From assembly GCA_948330435.1 (NCBI GenBank), contig CAOJBY010000010.1:58640-122639 (forward strand): a DNA stretch of 64,000 nt, given 5' to 3'. The notes under the pieces are model-generated. The model worked only from the letters and a program-made list of their open reading frames with translations. It was not told where the DNA came from and searched no databases. Each line of letters starts with the position of its first letter. Positions within the stretch are counted from its first letter, which is position 1. Of the stretch, positions 24,534 to 32,838 are shown one piece after another. The translations under genes were made by a program, and so were the position numbers. Source of the DNA: an uncultured Lachnoclostridium sp. Its GTDB lineage: Bacteria; Bacillota; Clostridia; Lachnospirales; Lachnospiraceae.

Positions 24534-26198
24534 TCAACGGTTCTTCAAAATTGCACCTTTATCAGCCGATTCCGCATGCAGAGCAAATCGACGCAGATAT
24601 CCTTTGTTTAAGCATTCAGGTGCTTTCCATGATTTACGTCTTTCGGCAAGTGTCTCATCGGACACCTCCACGTCCAGCTTTCCTCCCGGTATGTCAATGG
24701 AGATCATATCGCCATCCTGCACTAGGGCAATGGGACCGCCCTCTGAAGCTTCCGGCGAAACATGACCAACAAAGCATCCATTGTTCGTCCCGGAAAAACG
24801 TCCGTCGGTTACAACCGCAGTGGACAAGGCCAGGTTTCTTCCGTACAGCAGCTTCATGATGCGGACCATTTCCCGCATACCAGGCCCGCCTTTCGGTCCC
24901 TCGTACCGAATCACAACCACCATTCCCTCCTGAATCTTCCCGTCTCCAATCGCCTGGGTCGCATCCTCTTCCGAGTTAAAGCAGATAGCCTTTCCACGAA
25001 ATGACAGCATATCCCGGCGAATGGCAGTGGGCTTGGTAATTGCCGTGTTCGGTGCCAGATTTCCTCTCAGTACTGCCAGACTCCCCCACTCATGCCAGGG
25101 ATTCTGCATGGAATGGATAATCTCGTTCTCAACCAGCGGAACATCCTTTAAAATAGTATCCCAGCCCACCCCCATGCAGGTGACTGCACCGGCATCCAGC
25201 AAAGGCAGCAGGTGCTTCATCACCGCCGGGACACCGCCAGCCCCATAAAAATCCGGCACGTTGCAAGGACCGTTGGGATAAATCAATGCCAGATGCGGTG
25301 TGGAACGTGCAATTTCGTCAATCTCATCCATAGTAAAATCGCATTCGCTCTCATATGCAATTGCCGGGAAATGAAGAGCCATATTCGTAGAACCGCCAAT
25401 TGCCATGCCAAGCCGCAATGCATTGCTCAGGCTTTCCCTGGTAATGATCTTCCTTGCCGTCAGTTCTTCCCGAACCATTTCCACAATCCGGCGTCCGGAT
25501 GCCTGAGCGTAGCGGAATCGTTCCGCCAGAACTGCCGGCACCATAGAACTGCCAGGCAGTGACATTCCCAAAGCTTCCGCAACGGCACACATGGTATTTG
25601 CCGTCCCCAGAAAAGAACAGGAACCGTTACAGGGACAGCAGCCATCTTCCAGTGCCTGATATTCAGCTTCTGTAATCTGTCCGGTCTGAAGCATGCCAAG
25701 GGCTTCAACTGTGCTGGAATTATCAGACTCCCTGCCGTCAAATACAACACCCCCCAGCATGGGACCGCCGTTACAGATAATGGCGGGAATATCAAGACGT
25801 GCCGATGCCATCAAAAGACCGGGAATCACTTTGTCGCATGAGCCCAGCAGGACAATGCCGTCAAAATGGTTCAGTTCGGCCATAGTCTCTACCTCATCCG
25901 CTATCAGCCCCCGTGCCGGAAGAATAAACCGCATACCGTTATTGCCGCACCCCATACCGTCGCATGGCCCTATAATTCCAAATTCCACCGGTGTACCGCC
26001 GGCCTGCAGGATACCCTGCCGCACGAATTCTGATACCTGGCGAAGATTGTTATGCCCCGGATTTGCATTGTTCCATGCATTTGCGATGCCAATCAGCGGC
26101 CGTTCCAAATCATAATCGCTAAACCCCATTCCCTTGTAGAGAGAACGTACACTGGACCATTCGTGTCCTTTCAGAACGGATCGGCTCTTCCATTCCAT
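24534..26198 (-). CDS. IlvD/Edd-family dehydratase, probably a sugar-acid dehydratase
   Basis: Fe-S dehydratase of 554 residues. Cluster-ligand segments are PCDGMGCGNNGM, LLGSCDKVIPG and CCPCNGSCSFLGTANTM; the C-terminal TDGRFSGTNNGCFVGHVSPEA is also typical. The family includes dihydroxy-acid dehydratase (IlvD) and pentonate/hexonate dehydratases. No branched-chain amino acid gene is nearby, while an aldolase, a kinase and a sugar transporter are. It most likely forms a 2-keto-3-deoxy sugar acid. It would be served by the cell's Fe-S system. Confidence 0.88.
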   Translation of the reverse strand: MEWKSRSVLKGHEWSSVRSLYKGMGFSDYDLERPLIGIANAWNNANPGHNNLRQVSEFVRQGILQAGGTPVEFGIIGPCDGMGCGNNGMRFILPARGLIADEVETMAELNHFDGIVLLGSCDKVIPGLLMASARLDIPAIICNGGPMLGGVVFDGRESDNSSTVEALGMLQTGQITEAEYQALEDGCCPCNGSCSFLGTANTMCAVAEALGMSLPGSSMVPAVLAERFRYAQASGRRIVEMVREELTARKIITRESLSNALRLGMAIGGSTNMALHFPAIAYESECDFTMDEIDEIARSTPHLALIYPNGPCNVPDFYGAGGVPAVMKHLLPLLDAGAVTCMGVGWDTILKDVPLVENEIIHSMQNPWHEWGSLAVLRGNLAPNTAITKPTAIRRDMLSFRGKAICFNSEEDATQAIGDGKIQEGMVVVIRYEGPKGGPGMREMVRIMKLLYGRNLALSTAVVTDGRFSGTNNGCFVGHVSPEASEGGPIALVQDGDMISIDIPGGKLDVEVSDETLAERRKSWKAPECLNKGYLRRFALHAESADKGAILKNR

Positions 26199-26234
26199 TG
26201 TAAAACCCCCTTGTCTCTTTTGTTTGCTTGTCCG

Positions 26235-26990
26235 TTACTGCTGTTCTGCCGTCTTCAGGGAAAAGACTTTTCTGGCCGTGTCCCCCAGGCACTGATTTAG
26301 ATCCTCATCCGACAAGTGCAGTGCACGGTGCTTTGCCAGTTCTACGCCGACATTATCCGGATTGTCCGTACCGAACATCAGCCGGCTGCTTCCCAGCTTT
26401 TCCACAAAGTTCCTCACAACGTATACAGGGCACCAGGACGTCTCAAGATAAATGTTAGGACAGGCCTGTGCTGCAACCAGTGCCTCACTTCCAAACATAC
26501 CTCCGCCGGCATGTGCCAGAACGAATGTGACATCCGGATATTCCAGGGCCGCCGGAATCGCCAGAGACGGAAGTGCCGATGCCACGCCATTGCCTGTATG
26601 AATCATCACCGGAACTCCAAGCTTCCTGGCCGCTTCATAGACTTTTTGTGCCTGAGGTGCATTGGGTGCACAGCAGTAAGCTTCCGGATGCAGCTTGATG
26701 GCAACAAACCCCAGTTCACGAACAGCCCATGTAACATGCTCCATATACTCTTCATCGGAGCAGTGAGGTGTATAGGAGACGATTCCCCATCCACGCCCCG
26801 GATTTGCAAGTGCAAAATCTCGTATCCGTTCACAGGATCTGTGCCAGTCCCAAACCTTTAACCCCGGCTGCAGAATGACCCCGCCTATGCCGAATTCTTT
26901 CATATAGCCCAATACCCGTTCCTCATCATCGTTAGAATTGTATATCAAGTCTTCCCCAAGGTGCATGTGTGCATCAATAATCATGGACAT
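26235..26990 (-). CDS. Amidohydrolase family 2 metal-dependent hydrolase, possible lactonase
   Basis: TIM-barrel hydrolase of 251 residues (PF04909 type). Metal-ligand positions are IIDAHMHLG at the N terminus, IKLHPE, VMIHTG, VLAHAGG and FGTDNP. Family members hydrolyse C-O, C-N or C-C bonds, and several open sugar-acid lactones. In this operon a lactonase step ahead of the dehydratase is an attractive guess, but sequence does not prove it. It starts the catabolic gene row after the AraC-type regulator, with a strong ribosome site (AAAGGGGGAG). Confidence 0.82.
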   Translation of the reverse strand: MSMIIDAHMHLGEDLIYNSNDDEERVLGYMKEFGIGGVILQPGLKVWDWHRSCERIRDFALANPGRGWGIVSYTPHCSDEEYMEHVTWAVRELGFVAIKLHPEAYCCAPNAPQAQKVYEAARKLGVPVMIHTGNGVASALPSLAIPAALEYPDVTFVLAHAGGGMFGSEALVAAQACPNIYLETSWCPVYVVRNFVEKLGSSRLMFGTDNPDNVGVELAKHRALHLSDEDLNQCLGDTARKVFSLKTAEQQ

Positions 26991-27047
26991 TGATACTCCC
27001 CCTTTCTTCTTGCCAGCCTTTCATCTTTGGTTTGGCAGTATTTTCGT

Positions 27048-27920
27048 TCAGTTGTGAATCTCATAATTTTTCCGGTAAGCACTTGGCGTAACACCTGCAT
27101 AGTGCGAGAAATATCGGGAAAACGAATATGGATTTGCAAAATTAGCGACTTCTGCAATCTCTGCAATGCTATACTTGGAATTCGTCAGCAGCAGACAAAT
27201 CTGTTTGAGCCGGACCTGTACAATCAACTGATTAATGGTACATGCAAACAGGCGTTTGCAGATCCTGGATGTCTGACGGACGCTCAGATTGAGAGCATTT
27301 GCCACATCAGTGACAGTAATATTATTAAAGGCATTCTCATTGACAAATGAAAGTATCTTATCAATACGCTGGCAATCCTCAGACTCACGAAGCTGCTTTG
27401 CTTTACTCACAGAATTTTCCGCAAGAGAATCCACTGTTTCCAGTAATAATGTGTGGACTATGCAGGCCATGGAGACGGATGTCATCAGATCCCTTGATGA
27501 AAATTTGTGCTTCAAAGCTTTTGCCAGTTCATGAAAGGTCTGTGTCTCACCTTTGGCGATGGGTACTTGTGCATTATTGAATGTGTTACTGATGGTGTCA
27601 TTGTTGGAAATAATATCAAAGCCAAGCACCAGCTTCTGCGTAAAGGACGCATTATCCTTTATGCTGTGGATATTTCCGGCTGGAATGAAAATATATTCGC
27701 CTGAACAGCACCCCAATATATTTCCATCAAATTCAAACTGCAATTCTCCCTCATATACATAGTGCAGTTCATGAATCATATGCTTATGACGGTTGGTAGA
27801 AAGTTCTTCCTCATCTGAAGAAATGATACGACACCAGGATACCCTGGAATTCATGGCATCACTGGAAATGGACAGATTCATGTTGTTTACTAGAAGTCCC
27901 TTTTCTACGAAAATCATCAC
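27048..27920 (-). CDS. AraC family transcriptional regulator
   Basis: 290 residues. An N-terminal cupin-type sensing domain (HMIHELHYVYEGELQFEFDGNI, then GEYIFIPAGNIHSI) is followed by a C-terminal double helix-turn-helix ending FSRYFSHYAGVTPSAYRKNY. It lies upstream of the catabolic genes on the same strand and is their likely activator. The start is uncertain: GTG/ATG at 27920/27917 follow an AGGGGG very closely, and an ATG at 27881 is a possible alternative. A 90-base promoter segment upstream (27976-28061) is duplicated at 28622-28710. Confidence 0.88.
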   Translation of the reverse strand: MMIFVEKGLLVNNMNLSISSDAMNSRVSWCRIISSDEEELSTNRHKHMIHELHYVYEGELQFEFDGNILGCCSGEYIFIPAGNIHSIKDNASFTQKLVLGFDIISNNDTISNTFNNAQVPIAKGETQTFHELAKALKHKFSSRDLMTSVSMACIVHTLLLETVDSLAENSVSKAKQLRESEDCQRIDKILSFVNENAFNNITVTDVANALNLSVRQTSRICKRLFACTINQLIVQVRLKQICLLLTNSKYSIAEIAEVANFANPYSFSRYFSHYAGVTPSAYRKNYEIHN

Positions 27921-27975
27921 CCCCTAAAAGGCCAGAATATGAAATTATGAATGGGTTTTCAAATTTTGAACAATT

Positions 27976-28061
27976 ATAACATTCACCAAAACCAAAAACA
28001 ACAAAATGGCTAGAATTGACATTTTTATGGCTCATTACGGTTACTTTTACGTCAAAGTCGC
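27976..28061 (-). promoter_or_regulatory. Duplicated regulatory segment, copy D1 (upstream of araC-type gene)
   Basis: About 86 bases similar to 28622-28710. Shared blocks are AAAAACAACAAA, GAATTGACATTTT and ATGGCT.ATTACG. On the minus strand it includes a -35-like TTGTTT, 17 bases before a TATAAT at 27978-27973. Conservation in front of two genes points to a regulator site, probably for the AraC-type product. Confidence 0.6.
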
Positions 28062-28075
28062 ACAATAAACAGCAG

Positions 28076-28108
28076 CCGGTGCCATTGTCTCAATCCATGG
28101 CACCGGCA
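28076..28108. terminator. Hairpin downstream of the LDH2/cyclase relic
   Basis: Stem GCCGGTGCCAT with ATGGCACCGGC, 11 bp perfect, with ATTTTT following on the plus strand. It lies between the relic gene and the AraC promoter, and probably ended the former transcription unit. Confidence 0.5.
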
Positions 28109-28142
28109 TTTTTCCCTTTTCGGAAACTTTAGCTGTAATTTT

Positions 28143-28573
28143 TTATCTCTCGACAATTGCCCCTGCACGCACCGGGGAGCCGGAACTCTCCCGAATATTC
28201 AAAGGCAGTCCTATAAAATAAGATCTTGTCGGAAGCTGTGACAAATGGATCAATTCTTCAAAAATAATAATATCCTTTGGAAGCCAGAACTCATCATGTC
28301 CCCAGGATTTTTTACATTCGCCGTCTTATCAATCACCAGATGGGGATGGGATGGCCATCTGGGAATCCCTCTCTCTAACACAGGCGACAAGTCCACCACT
28401 TCAAATTCCGTCTCTAAAAGTTTCCCCAATTTTTCTATTCCTATACCATCCATATCAGCCCCCATCGATTGCACCAGTTACTCCGCCACAATCTGTGCTT
28501 CCTTATCAGATACACCTGCTCTGCTGAAAATATCTTTTGTATAATTCGTCAAATCTTCATGGACCATTCTCAT
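28143..28573 (-). pseudogene. Fused relic of an LDH2-family dehydrogenase and a cyclase-family hydrolase
   Basis: Reading on the minus strand from 28573 (site AGGAG): the first 30 codons match the N terminus of the LDH2 malate/lactate dehydrogenase family (MVHEDLTNYTKDIFSRAGVS). A TAA stop at about 28477 follows, then LVQSMGADMDGIG. Next comes the N-terminal part of a cyclase-family protein (EFEVVDLSPVLERGIPRWPS). After a frameshift, its C-terminal end appears (YFIGLPLNIRESSGSPVRAG) with a stop at 28143. The middle parts of both genes are missing. Nested deletions have left a scar of two former genes of the same catabolic locus. Confidence 0.75.
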
Positions 28574-28621
28574 AGCTTCTCTCCTGTTCCTGTTTTTGCT
28601 TTTGGCAATTGTACACTGAGG

Positions 28622-28710
28622 ATAACATTTGCCAAGGTAAAAAACAACAAAGTGACCGGAATTGACATTTTCATGGCTTATTACGATTGTTTTTCGCATC
28701 AAAAACGGAC
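28622..28710 (-). promoter_or_regulatory. Duplicated regulatory segment, copy D2 (upstream of relic)
   Basis: Similar to 27976-28061 over its length, with the same order of blocks. On the minus strand it retains the TTGTTT -35-like box but the -10 equivalent is degraded to TATCCT, in line with decay of the gene it served. Confidence 0.55.
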
Positions 28711-28734
28711 AGGAATAACTTCCCTGTCCGTTTT
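28701..28734 (-). terminator. Terminator after hpf
   Basis: Perfect stem AAAACGGACAGG with CCTGTCCGTTTT, followed on the minus strand by a T-run. It lies 36 bases beyond the stop of the hibernation factor gene. Confidence 0.8.
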
Positions 28735-28769
28735 ATAAGAGCATCTCTTTTGATGCATATTTAAAACTC

Positions 28770-29294
28770 TTAATCCTCCGGCTCTAAAAGCCCGTAGGTA
28801 TTGCCTTTCCTCTTATATACGACATTAATCTGATCCGTCTCCGCATTTACAAATACATAGAAGTTATGGCCCAGCATCTCCATCTGAACGCAAGCATCCT
28901 CCGGATACATGGGCTTCCGGTCAAACATCTTGGTACGGATGATCCTTACTTCCTCATCCTCCGCCTCACGCTCGATAAATTCCTGACGGAAGCTTCCGCC
29001 ACCCTGCTCTCTCTGCACCAGCTTATTCTTATACTTCCGAATCTGACGCTCAATGACCTCTTCTACCAAATCAATGGATACATACATATCATTGCTCACC
29101 TGCTCGGAACGGATTACCGTTCCTTTCACAGGAATCGTAACTTCAATCTTTTGTCTCTCTTTCTCAACACTTAAGGTTACCTGAACTTCCGTGTCCGGAG
29201 TAAAATAACGCTCTAGCTTCCCAAGCTTGTCCGTAATCGCTGTACGAAGTCCCTCCGTTACTTCGATGTTTTTTCCGCTGATAATATAACGCAT
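28770..29294 (-). CDS. hpf: Ribosome hibernation promoting factor, long form
   Basis: 174-residue protein that pairs 70S ribosomes into inactive 100S dimers under stress or in stationary phase. The N-terminal domain (MRYIISGKNIEVTEGLRTAI, with VEKERQKIEVTIPV) binds the small subunit. A charged linker follows, and the C-terminal domain (PMYPEDACVQMEMLGHNFYVFVN) dimerises. This two-domain long form is the standard one in Firmicutes. It is monocistronic, with a terminator at 28701-28734. Confidence 0.95.
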   Translation of the reverse strand: MRYIISGKNIEVTEGLRTAITDKLGKLERYFTPDTEVQVTLSVEKERQKIEVTIPVKGTVIRSEQVSNDMYVSIDLVEEVIERQIRKYKNKLVQREQGGGSFRQEFIEREAEDEEVRIIRTKMFDRKPMYPEDACVQMEMLGHNFYVFVNAETDQINVVYKRKGNTYGLLEPED

Positions 29295-29355
29295 ATAATC
29301 AACTCCTTTACCCTATACTCAGACCTCCGATGCTATGTTTGCCACACCAGGAATC

Positions 29356-30126
29356 TTATTCCAAGTATACCACATCTCGGTAAGGGATACAACCGCCAAA
29401 AAGATCTAAGGCACTTCCGATGGTCACATTAAGATGCCCCCTGCCAAGCTCTTTTAATTTCCCCACATCCTCCATACTGCCTATGCCTCCTGCATAGGTG
29501 ATGGGAATTCCCTGCCATTCTCCCAAAAGAACCGCCAGCTCTTCCTCAATCCCCGATGCCTTTCCCTCCACGTCCACGGCATGGACAAGAAATTCATCAC
29601 ACCAGGCAGAAAGTTCTGTAAGAAGCTTTTTTGTCACCTGCACGTCCGTAAACTTCTGCCAGCGATCCGTAACAATGTAATAATCCCCGTTCCTTTTCCG
29701 GCAGCTTAAATCCAACACCAGTCTGTCTTTTCCGACCGAATCGGAAATACGTTTCAGGTTTTCATAATAAATCTGCCCATTTCGAAAGACATAGGAGGTT
29801 ACGATTACATGGGAAGCTCCCGCGTCCAGGTATTCCTTGGCATTCTCCGCCGTGATGCCGCCGCCTATCTGAAGACCTCCGGGGTAGGCCTTAAGGGCCG
29901 TGAGGGCCTGAACCTTTGTTGCCTGATAATAGGCTGAGTCAGCACTGTTCAGCTGAATGATATGACCGCCTCTCAGTCCATCCTTTTGATACAGCCTGGC
30001 ATACCATGCAGCGTCCTGCTCCGACACAAAATTTTCCCAGGCAAAATCATTTTCATCTGTCAGGCTGCCCCCTACAATCTGTTTTACTTTTCCATTGTGA
30101 ATGTCAATACATGGGCGAAAGTGCAT
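29356..30126 (-). CDS. hisA: HisA-like isomerase, eukaryotic (HIS6) type
   Basis: Predicted 1-(5-phosphoribosyl)-5-[(5-phosphoribosylamino)methylideneamino]imidazole-4-carboxamide isomerase, the Amadori step of histidine synthesis. 256 residues, TIM barrel. The N terminus FRPCIDIHNGKVKQIVGG, the first active-site Asp in CIDI and the late YAGGIGSMEDV phosphate site fit. The spacing and motifs resemble the fungal/plant HIS6 version, which occurs in some anaerobic Firmicutes. The start at 30126 is chosen for its site AAGGAAATGAG and family N terminus. It stands alone, away from other his genes. Confidence 0.82.
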   Translation of the reverse strand: MHFRPCIDIHNGKVKQIVGGSLTDENDFAWENFVSEQDAAWYARLYQKDGLRGGHIIQLNSADSAYYQATKVQALTALKAYPGGLQIGGGITAENAKEYLDAGASHVIVTSYVFRNGQIYYENLKRISDSVGKDRLVLDLSCRKRNGDYYIVTDRWQKFTDVQVTKKLLTELSAWCDEFLVHAVDVEGKASGIEEELAVLLGEWQGIPITYAGGIGSMEDVGKLKELGRGHLNVTIGSALDLFGGCIPYRDVVYLE

Positions 30127-30246
30127 GGTAAACTCATTTCCTTTCATACAAATTAGGGGCATTATACTATATTTCCCGCAAAACCACAAGTAACAGAAAA
30201 AGTGTTTCCGCATAAGCTATAAAAAGAACTACTATGAGGAATTTTT

Positions 30247-30932
30247 ATGCACGAGTATCCCATAAAAGCCATGCAGACAGAAAGTGTCGACAAGGGCCGT
30301 CTACAGGTCAATGTTATATCGGCCCTTGGTGCCACACCCATCCCGGGAGCCAAAGTAGCTATTTATTATACGGGAGAACCGGAACGGGAATTGGAGGAGG
30401 TTACGACAAACAGTTCCGGACAAACAGAAGAACTGGAACTTTCGGCTCCCCCGCTGGAATACAGTGTAGAGCCCAGTGAACAGCAGCCTTATTCCGAATA
30501 TACCATAGAGGTTACCGCCCCCGGTTATGAGCCGGTGGAGGTAGCGGGTACCGAAATCCTGCCGGAAGTTACGGCTCTTCAAAACATACGGATGCTTCCT
30601 CTCCAAGAGGGAGAAGATTATGAACGCTTTGTGATTCCGGCTCATACGCTCTTCGGAGATTATCCGCCCAAGATTGCGGAAGCCGAGATCAAGCCGGTCA
30701 ACGAAACCGGTGAGATTGTTTTAAGCCGGGTAGTTGTGCCGGAATACGTCATTGTCCATGACGGTGTACCCACGGACAGTTCTGCCAAGAATTACTGGGT
30801 CCGTTACAAGGATTATATTAAAAATGTTGCTTCCAGCGAAATCTATGCCACATGGAGCGACGCAGCCATACGGGCTAATATTCTGGCAATTATGTCCTTT
30901 ACCCTGAACCGGGTTTACACAGAGTGGTATCG
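30247..30932 (+). pseudogene. 5' part of an interrupted SpoIID-like, peptidoglycan-binding protein gene
   Basis: First 228 codons of a gene whose remainder lies at 42758-43349. Residues 15-120 look like a carboxypeptidase-regulatory/Ig-like module (VNVISALGATPIPGAKVAIYY). Residues 175-228 begin a SpoIID-like region (YKDYIKNVASSEIYATWSDAA, then SFTLNRVYTEWYR). At 30932 it meets the left end of the inserted element and runs out at 30972 in foreign codons. Joined at the repeat GTGGTATCG, the two halves give one unbroken frame of about 422 residues. No signal peptide is seen. Related proteins in clostridia are linked to spore or cell-wall functions. Confidence 0.88.
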
Positions 30933-32524
30933 CTATTACCATGGATTCTTTGTCCAAAATCCTCTAAACTGATTCTAAATTTGATCTTGATGTCATCATT
31001 GTAAACATCTATCCGTTCAATCAATTTGCCAATGATTACTTTTTTCATAGGGACTGGGGCTTGCTCAAAGGTCTCTCTCCAATTTATGATGAGATTATTA
31101 TATCTCTCTAAATCTTGGATGTCCAGTTCGGATTGCTCATATTCTTGCTCCATATCCTCTAAGGTTTGTATCTCATCTTGTAGGCTTTTCTCCCTGTCCT
31201 CCAGGAGATTGGATAATCTTTCAAGAGGTATTACATATTCCCCCCGGATTGCATCAGGTATTTTATCCTCTAGTGTTGTGATATCCTCTTTTATGGCTTT
31301 TATTTTTTTCTTTTGTTGGTTGATGGTAGTCTGTAAAGCCTTTCTCTGCTTTTCCTGCATCTCTAAAAGCTCTGAATAAACCTCTGCTTTGCCTAAGGAA
31401 TCCATGTATGTTCCTATGACATTTAGGAGGATTGGCTCTAATTCCTCCTGTCTGTATGTTCCTTTTCCCTCGCATTGGAGGGAACCTACAGCCTTTGTAC
31501 CACAGCGATACCTGCCTACAATCTTCTGTCTCTTCTCCCCATCCTTTGTTGTCCAATAATCATATTTGCTCCCATTGGTAAACTTTCTCCCACAATAACC
31601 ACAATATAAGATATCCATAAACAATAAACGGCCACTTGTGGAAATGGGATAAGTCCTTCGCATCCTTTTTACCCTACATTCCCTTATATCTTGCACTTTA
31701 TCCCAGATATCCTCTGGTATGATGATGTAATCGGGATTGGGCTGTTCTGAATAGGTCTTACTCCCATTAGGCCCTCCATCACGCCTTGCCACATAGCCCT
31801 TGTAGATAGGATTCTTTAATATGCAGGAAATAGAAGTGCTTTTCCATTCACCACTTTTAAGTGCAGGTATTTTCTGCTCATTTAAAACCTTTGCAATCTT
31901 AAACGAACCATAACCATAATTGAGAGCATAATTGAAAATCTGGCGGACTAACTTTGCTTTCTCTTCATTTATGACTAACTTCCTGGCAATCCTTCCATGT
32001 GCATTGATTTCTCCCGTTGGTATCAGATCATAACCCAATGGAGCACAGCCCCCTACAAACTCTCCCTTTCTTACTTTATCTAACTGTGCATCCCTTACAC
32101 GGATTCCTGTTTTCCTGCTTTCTCCCTCTGCCTGCCAGAACCGAATATAGTTCAAAAGCTTATCAATATGTTCCTCTGTTTCTATTTTGCCTTCCTTGAC
32201 TGACCAGACCTCAATTCCCAGGTTATTTAGGTTTGATACATACAAAGGGGTTTCCCCCTCCCTGCGTCCTAAACGATCAGACATATAAACTAATAGAATA
32301 TCAAATTCTTTCTTGGATGCATCCCTCACAATCTCCATCAATATATCTCTTTCCTTGATGGCTTTCTTATAGCCCGATACTCCTTTTTCTATGTATTCCG
32401 AATCAAATTTCCAGTCTGATTGATGAGCAATAAATTCCTTACACTCATTCCTTTGTAGTGGTATATCATCCCCATGTAGCTGTTGTTTTGATGATACACG
32501 ATATAAACACCTTACTTTTTTCAT
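30899..32524 (-). CDS. Large serine recombinase (integrase/excisionase) of the element
   Basis: Site-specific recombinase of 541 residues, similar in size to SpoIVCA and SprA. The catalytic Ser lies in CLYRVSSKQQ near residue 11, with Arg residues in YMSDRLGRREGE. A recombinase domain follows (GGCAPLGYDLIP), then a zinc ribbon (YCGYCGRKF, YRCG, LQCEG) and a long coiled coil (residues 390-480). The final nine codons cross the attachment core into the host gene: the stop at 30899 lies 25 bases beyond it. In the excised circle the same frame would run about 39 codons past the core's complement into element right-end DNA. It probably catalyses integration and excision. Confidence 0.93.
   Translation of the reverse strand: MKKVRCLYRVSSKQQLHGDDIPLQRNECKEFIAHQSDWKFDSEYIEKGVSGYKKAIKERDILMEIVRDASKKEFDILLVYMSDRLGRREGETPLYVSNLNNLGIEVWSVKEGKIETEEHIDKLLNYIRFWQAEGESRKTGIRVRDAQLDKVRKGEFVGGCAPLGYDLIPTGEINAHGRIARKLVINEEKAKLVRQIFNYALNYGYGSFKIAKVLNEQKIPALKSGEWKSTSISCILKNPIYKGYVARRDGGPNGSKTYSEQPNPDYIIIPEDIWDKVQDIRECRVKRMRRTYPISTSGRLLFMDILYCGYCGRKFTNGSKYDYWTTKDGEKRQKIVGRYRCGTKAVGSLQCEGKGTYRQEELEPILLNVIGTYMDSLGKAEVYSELLEMQEKQRKALQTTINQQKKKIKAIKEDITTLEDKIPDAIRGEYVIPLERLSNLLEDREKSLQDEIQTLEDMEQEYEQSELDIQDLERYNNLIINWRETFEQAPVPMKKVIIGKLIERIDVYNDDIKIKFRISLEDFGQRIHGNSDTTLCKPGSG
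30924..30932. repeat. attL core, 9-bp direct repeat
   Basis: GTGGTATCG, repeated exactly at 42758-42766. It is the junction between the host gene and the element; the bases on either side differ between the two copies. Confidence 0.8.
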
Positions 32525-32838
32525 TCCCTTGTTTCCTCCTTATCTAAATGTGTGGGTGATGATAACGCCAGGTCTCGGCTTTGTCCAGAGCTTTCTATAA
32601 AATTCTTCAAAAATTCTCCCTTTAATATTTCTTTTACTTCTTGTTTGATTTTATTGCTATCAGGATTACTTTTAAATTCCAAGGTGATTTGAAACTTATC
32701 TGTGATAGGACTTTTATAATGATAAGTTACCCTTTTTACCTTTCCTTTGATCTTCTCCACATCCTGTTGTTTCCTTACTTTTACTTTATGATTCCTTGTT
32801 TTTTGGTAGACCCAAATAAATGTTGTATTACCTTTCAT
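32521..32838 (-). CDS. Small basic protein coupled to the recombinase gene
   Basis: 105 residues, not recognised. It overlaps the recombinase start by four bases (ATGA), so the two are translationally coupled. It is rich in Lys and beta-strand-like alternation (GKVKRVTYHYKSPITDKFQI). The start at 32838 is chosen for an AAGGAG site 11 bases upstream; the frame is open to 32898. Given its position it could be a recombination directionality factor or another recombinase accessory, but that is a guess from context only. Confidence 0.6.
   Translation of the reverse strand: MKGNTTFIWVYQKTRNHKVKVRKQQDVEKIKGKVKRVTYHYKSPITDKFQITLEFKSNPDSNKIKQEVKEILKGEFLKNFIESSGQSRDLALSSPTHLDKEETRE

Noticed and set aside
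24534..26198. Assignment as biosynthetic dihydroxy-acid dehydratase ilvD
   Set aside because: The family fits, but neighbours are catabolic and no branched-chain gene is present, so the name was not given.
28250..28702. Two small independent genes on the minus strand
   Set aside because: They are fragments of LDH2 and cyclase genes separated by a stop and a frameshift; the first also reads through the duplicated control segment.
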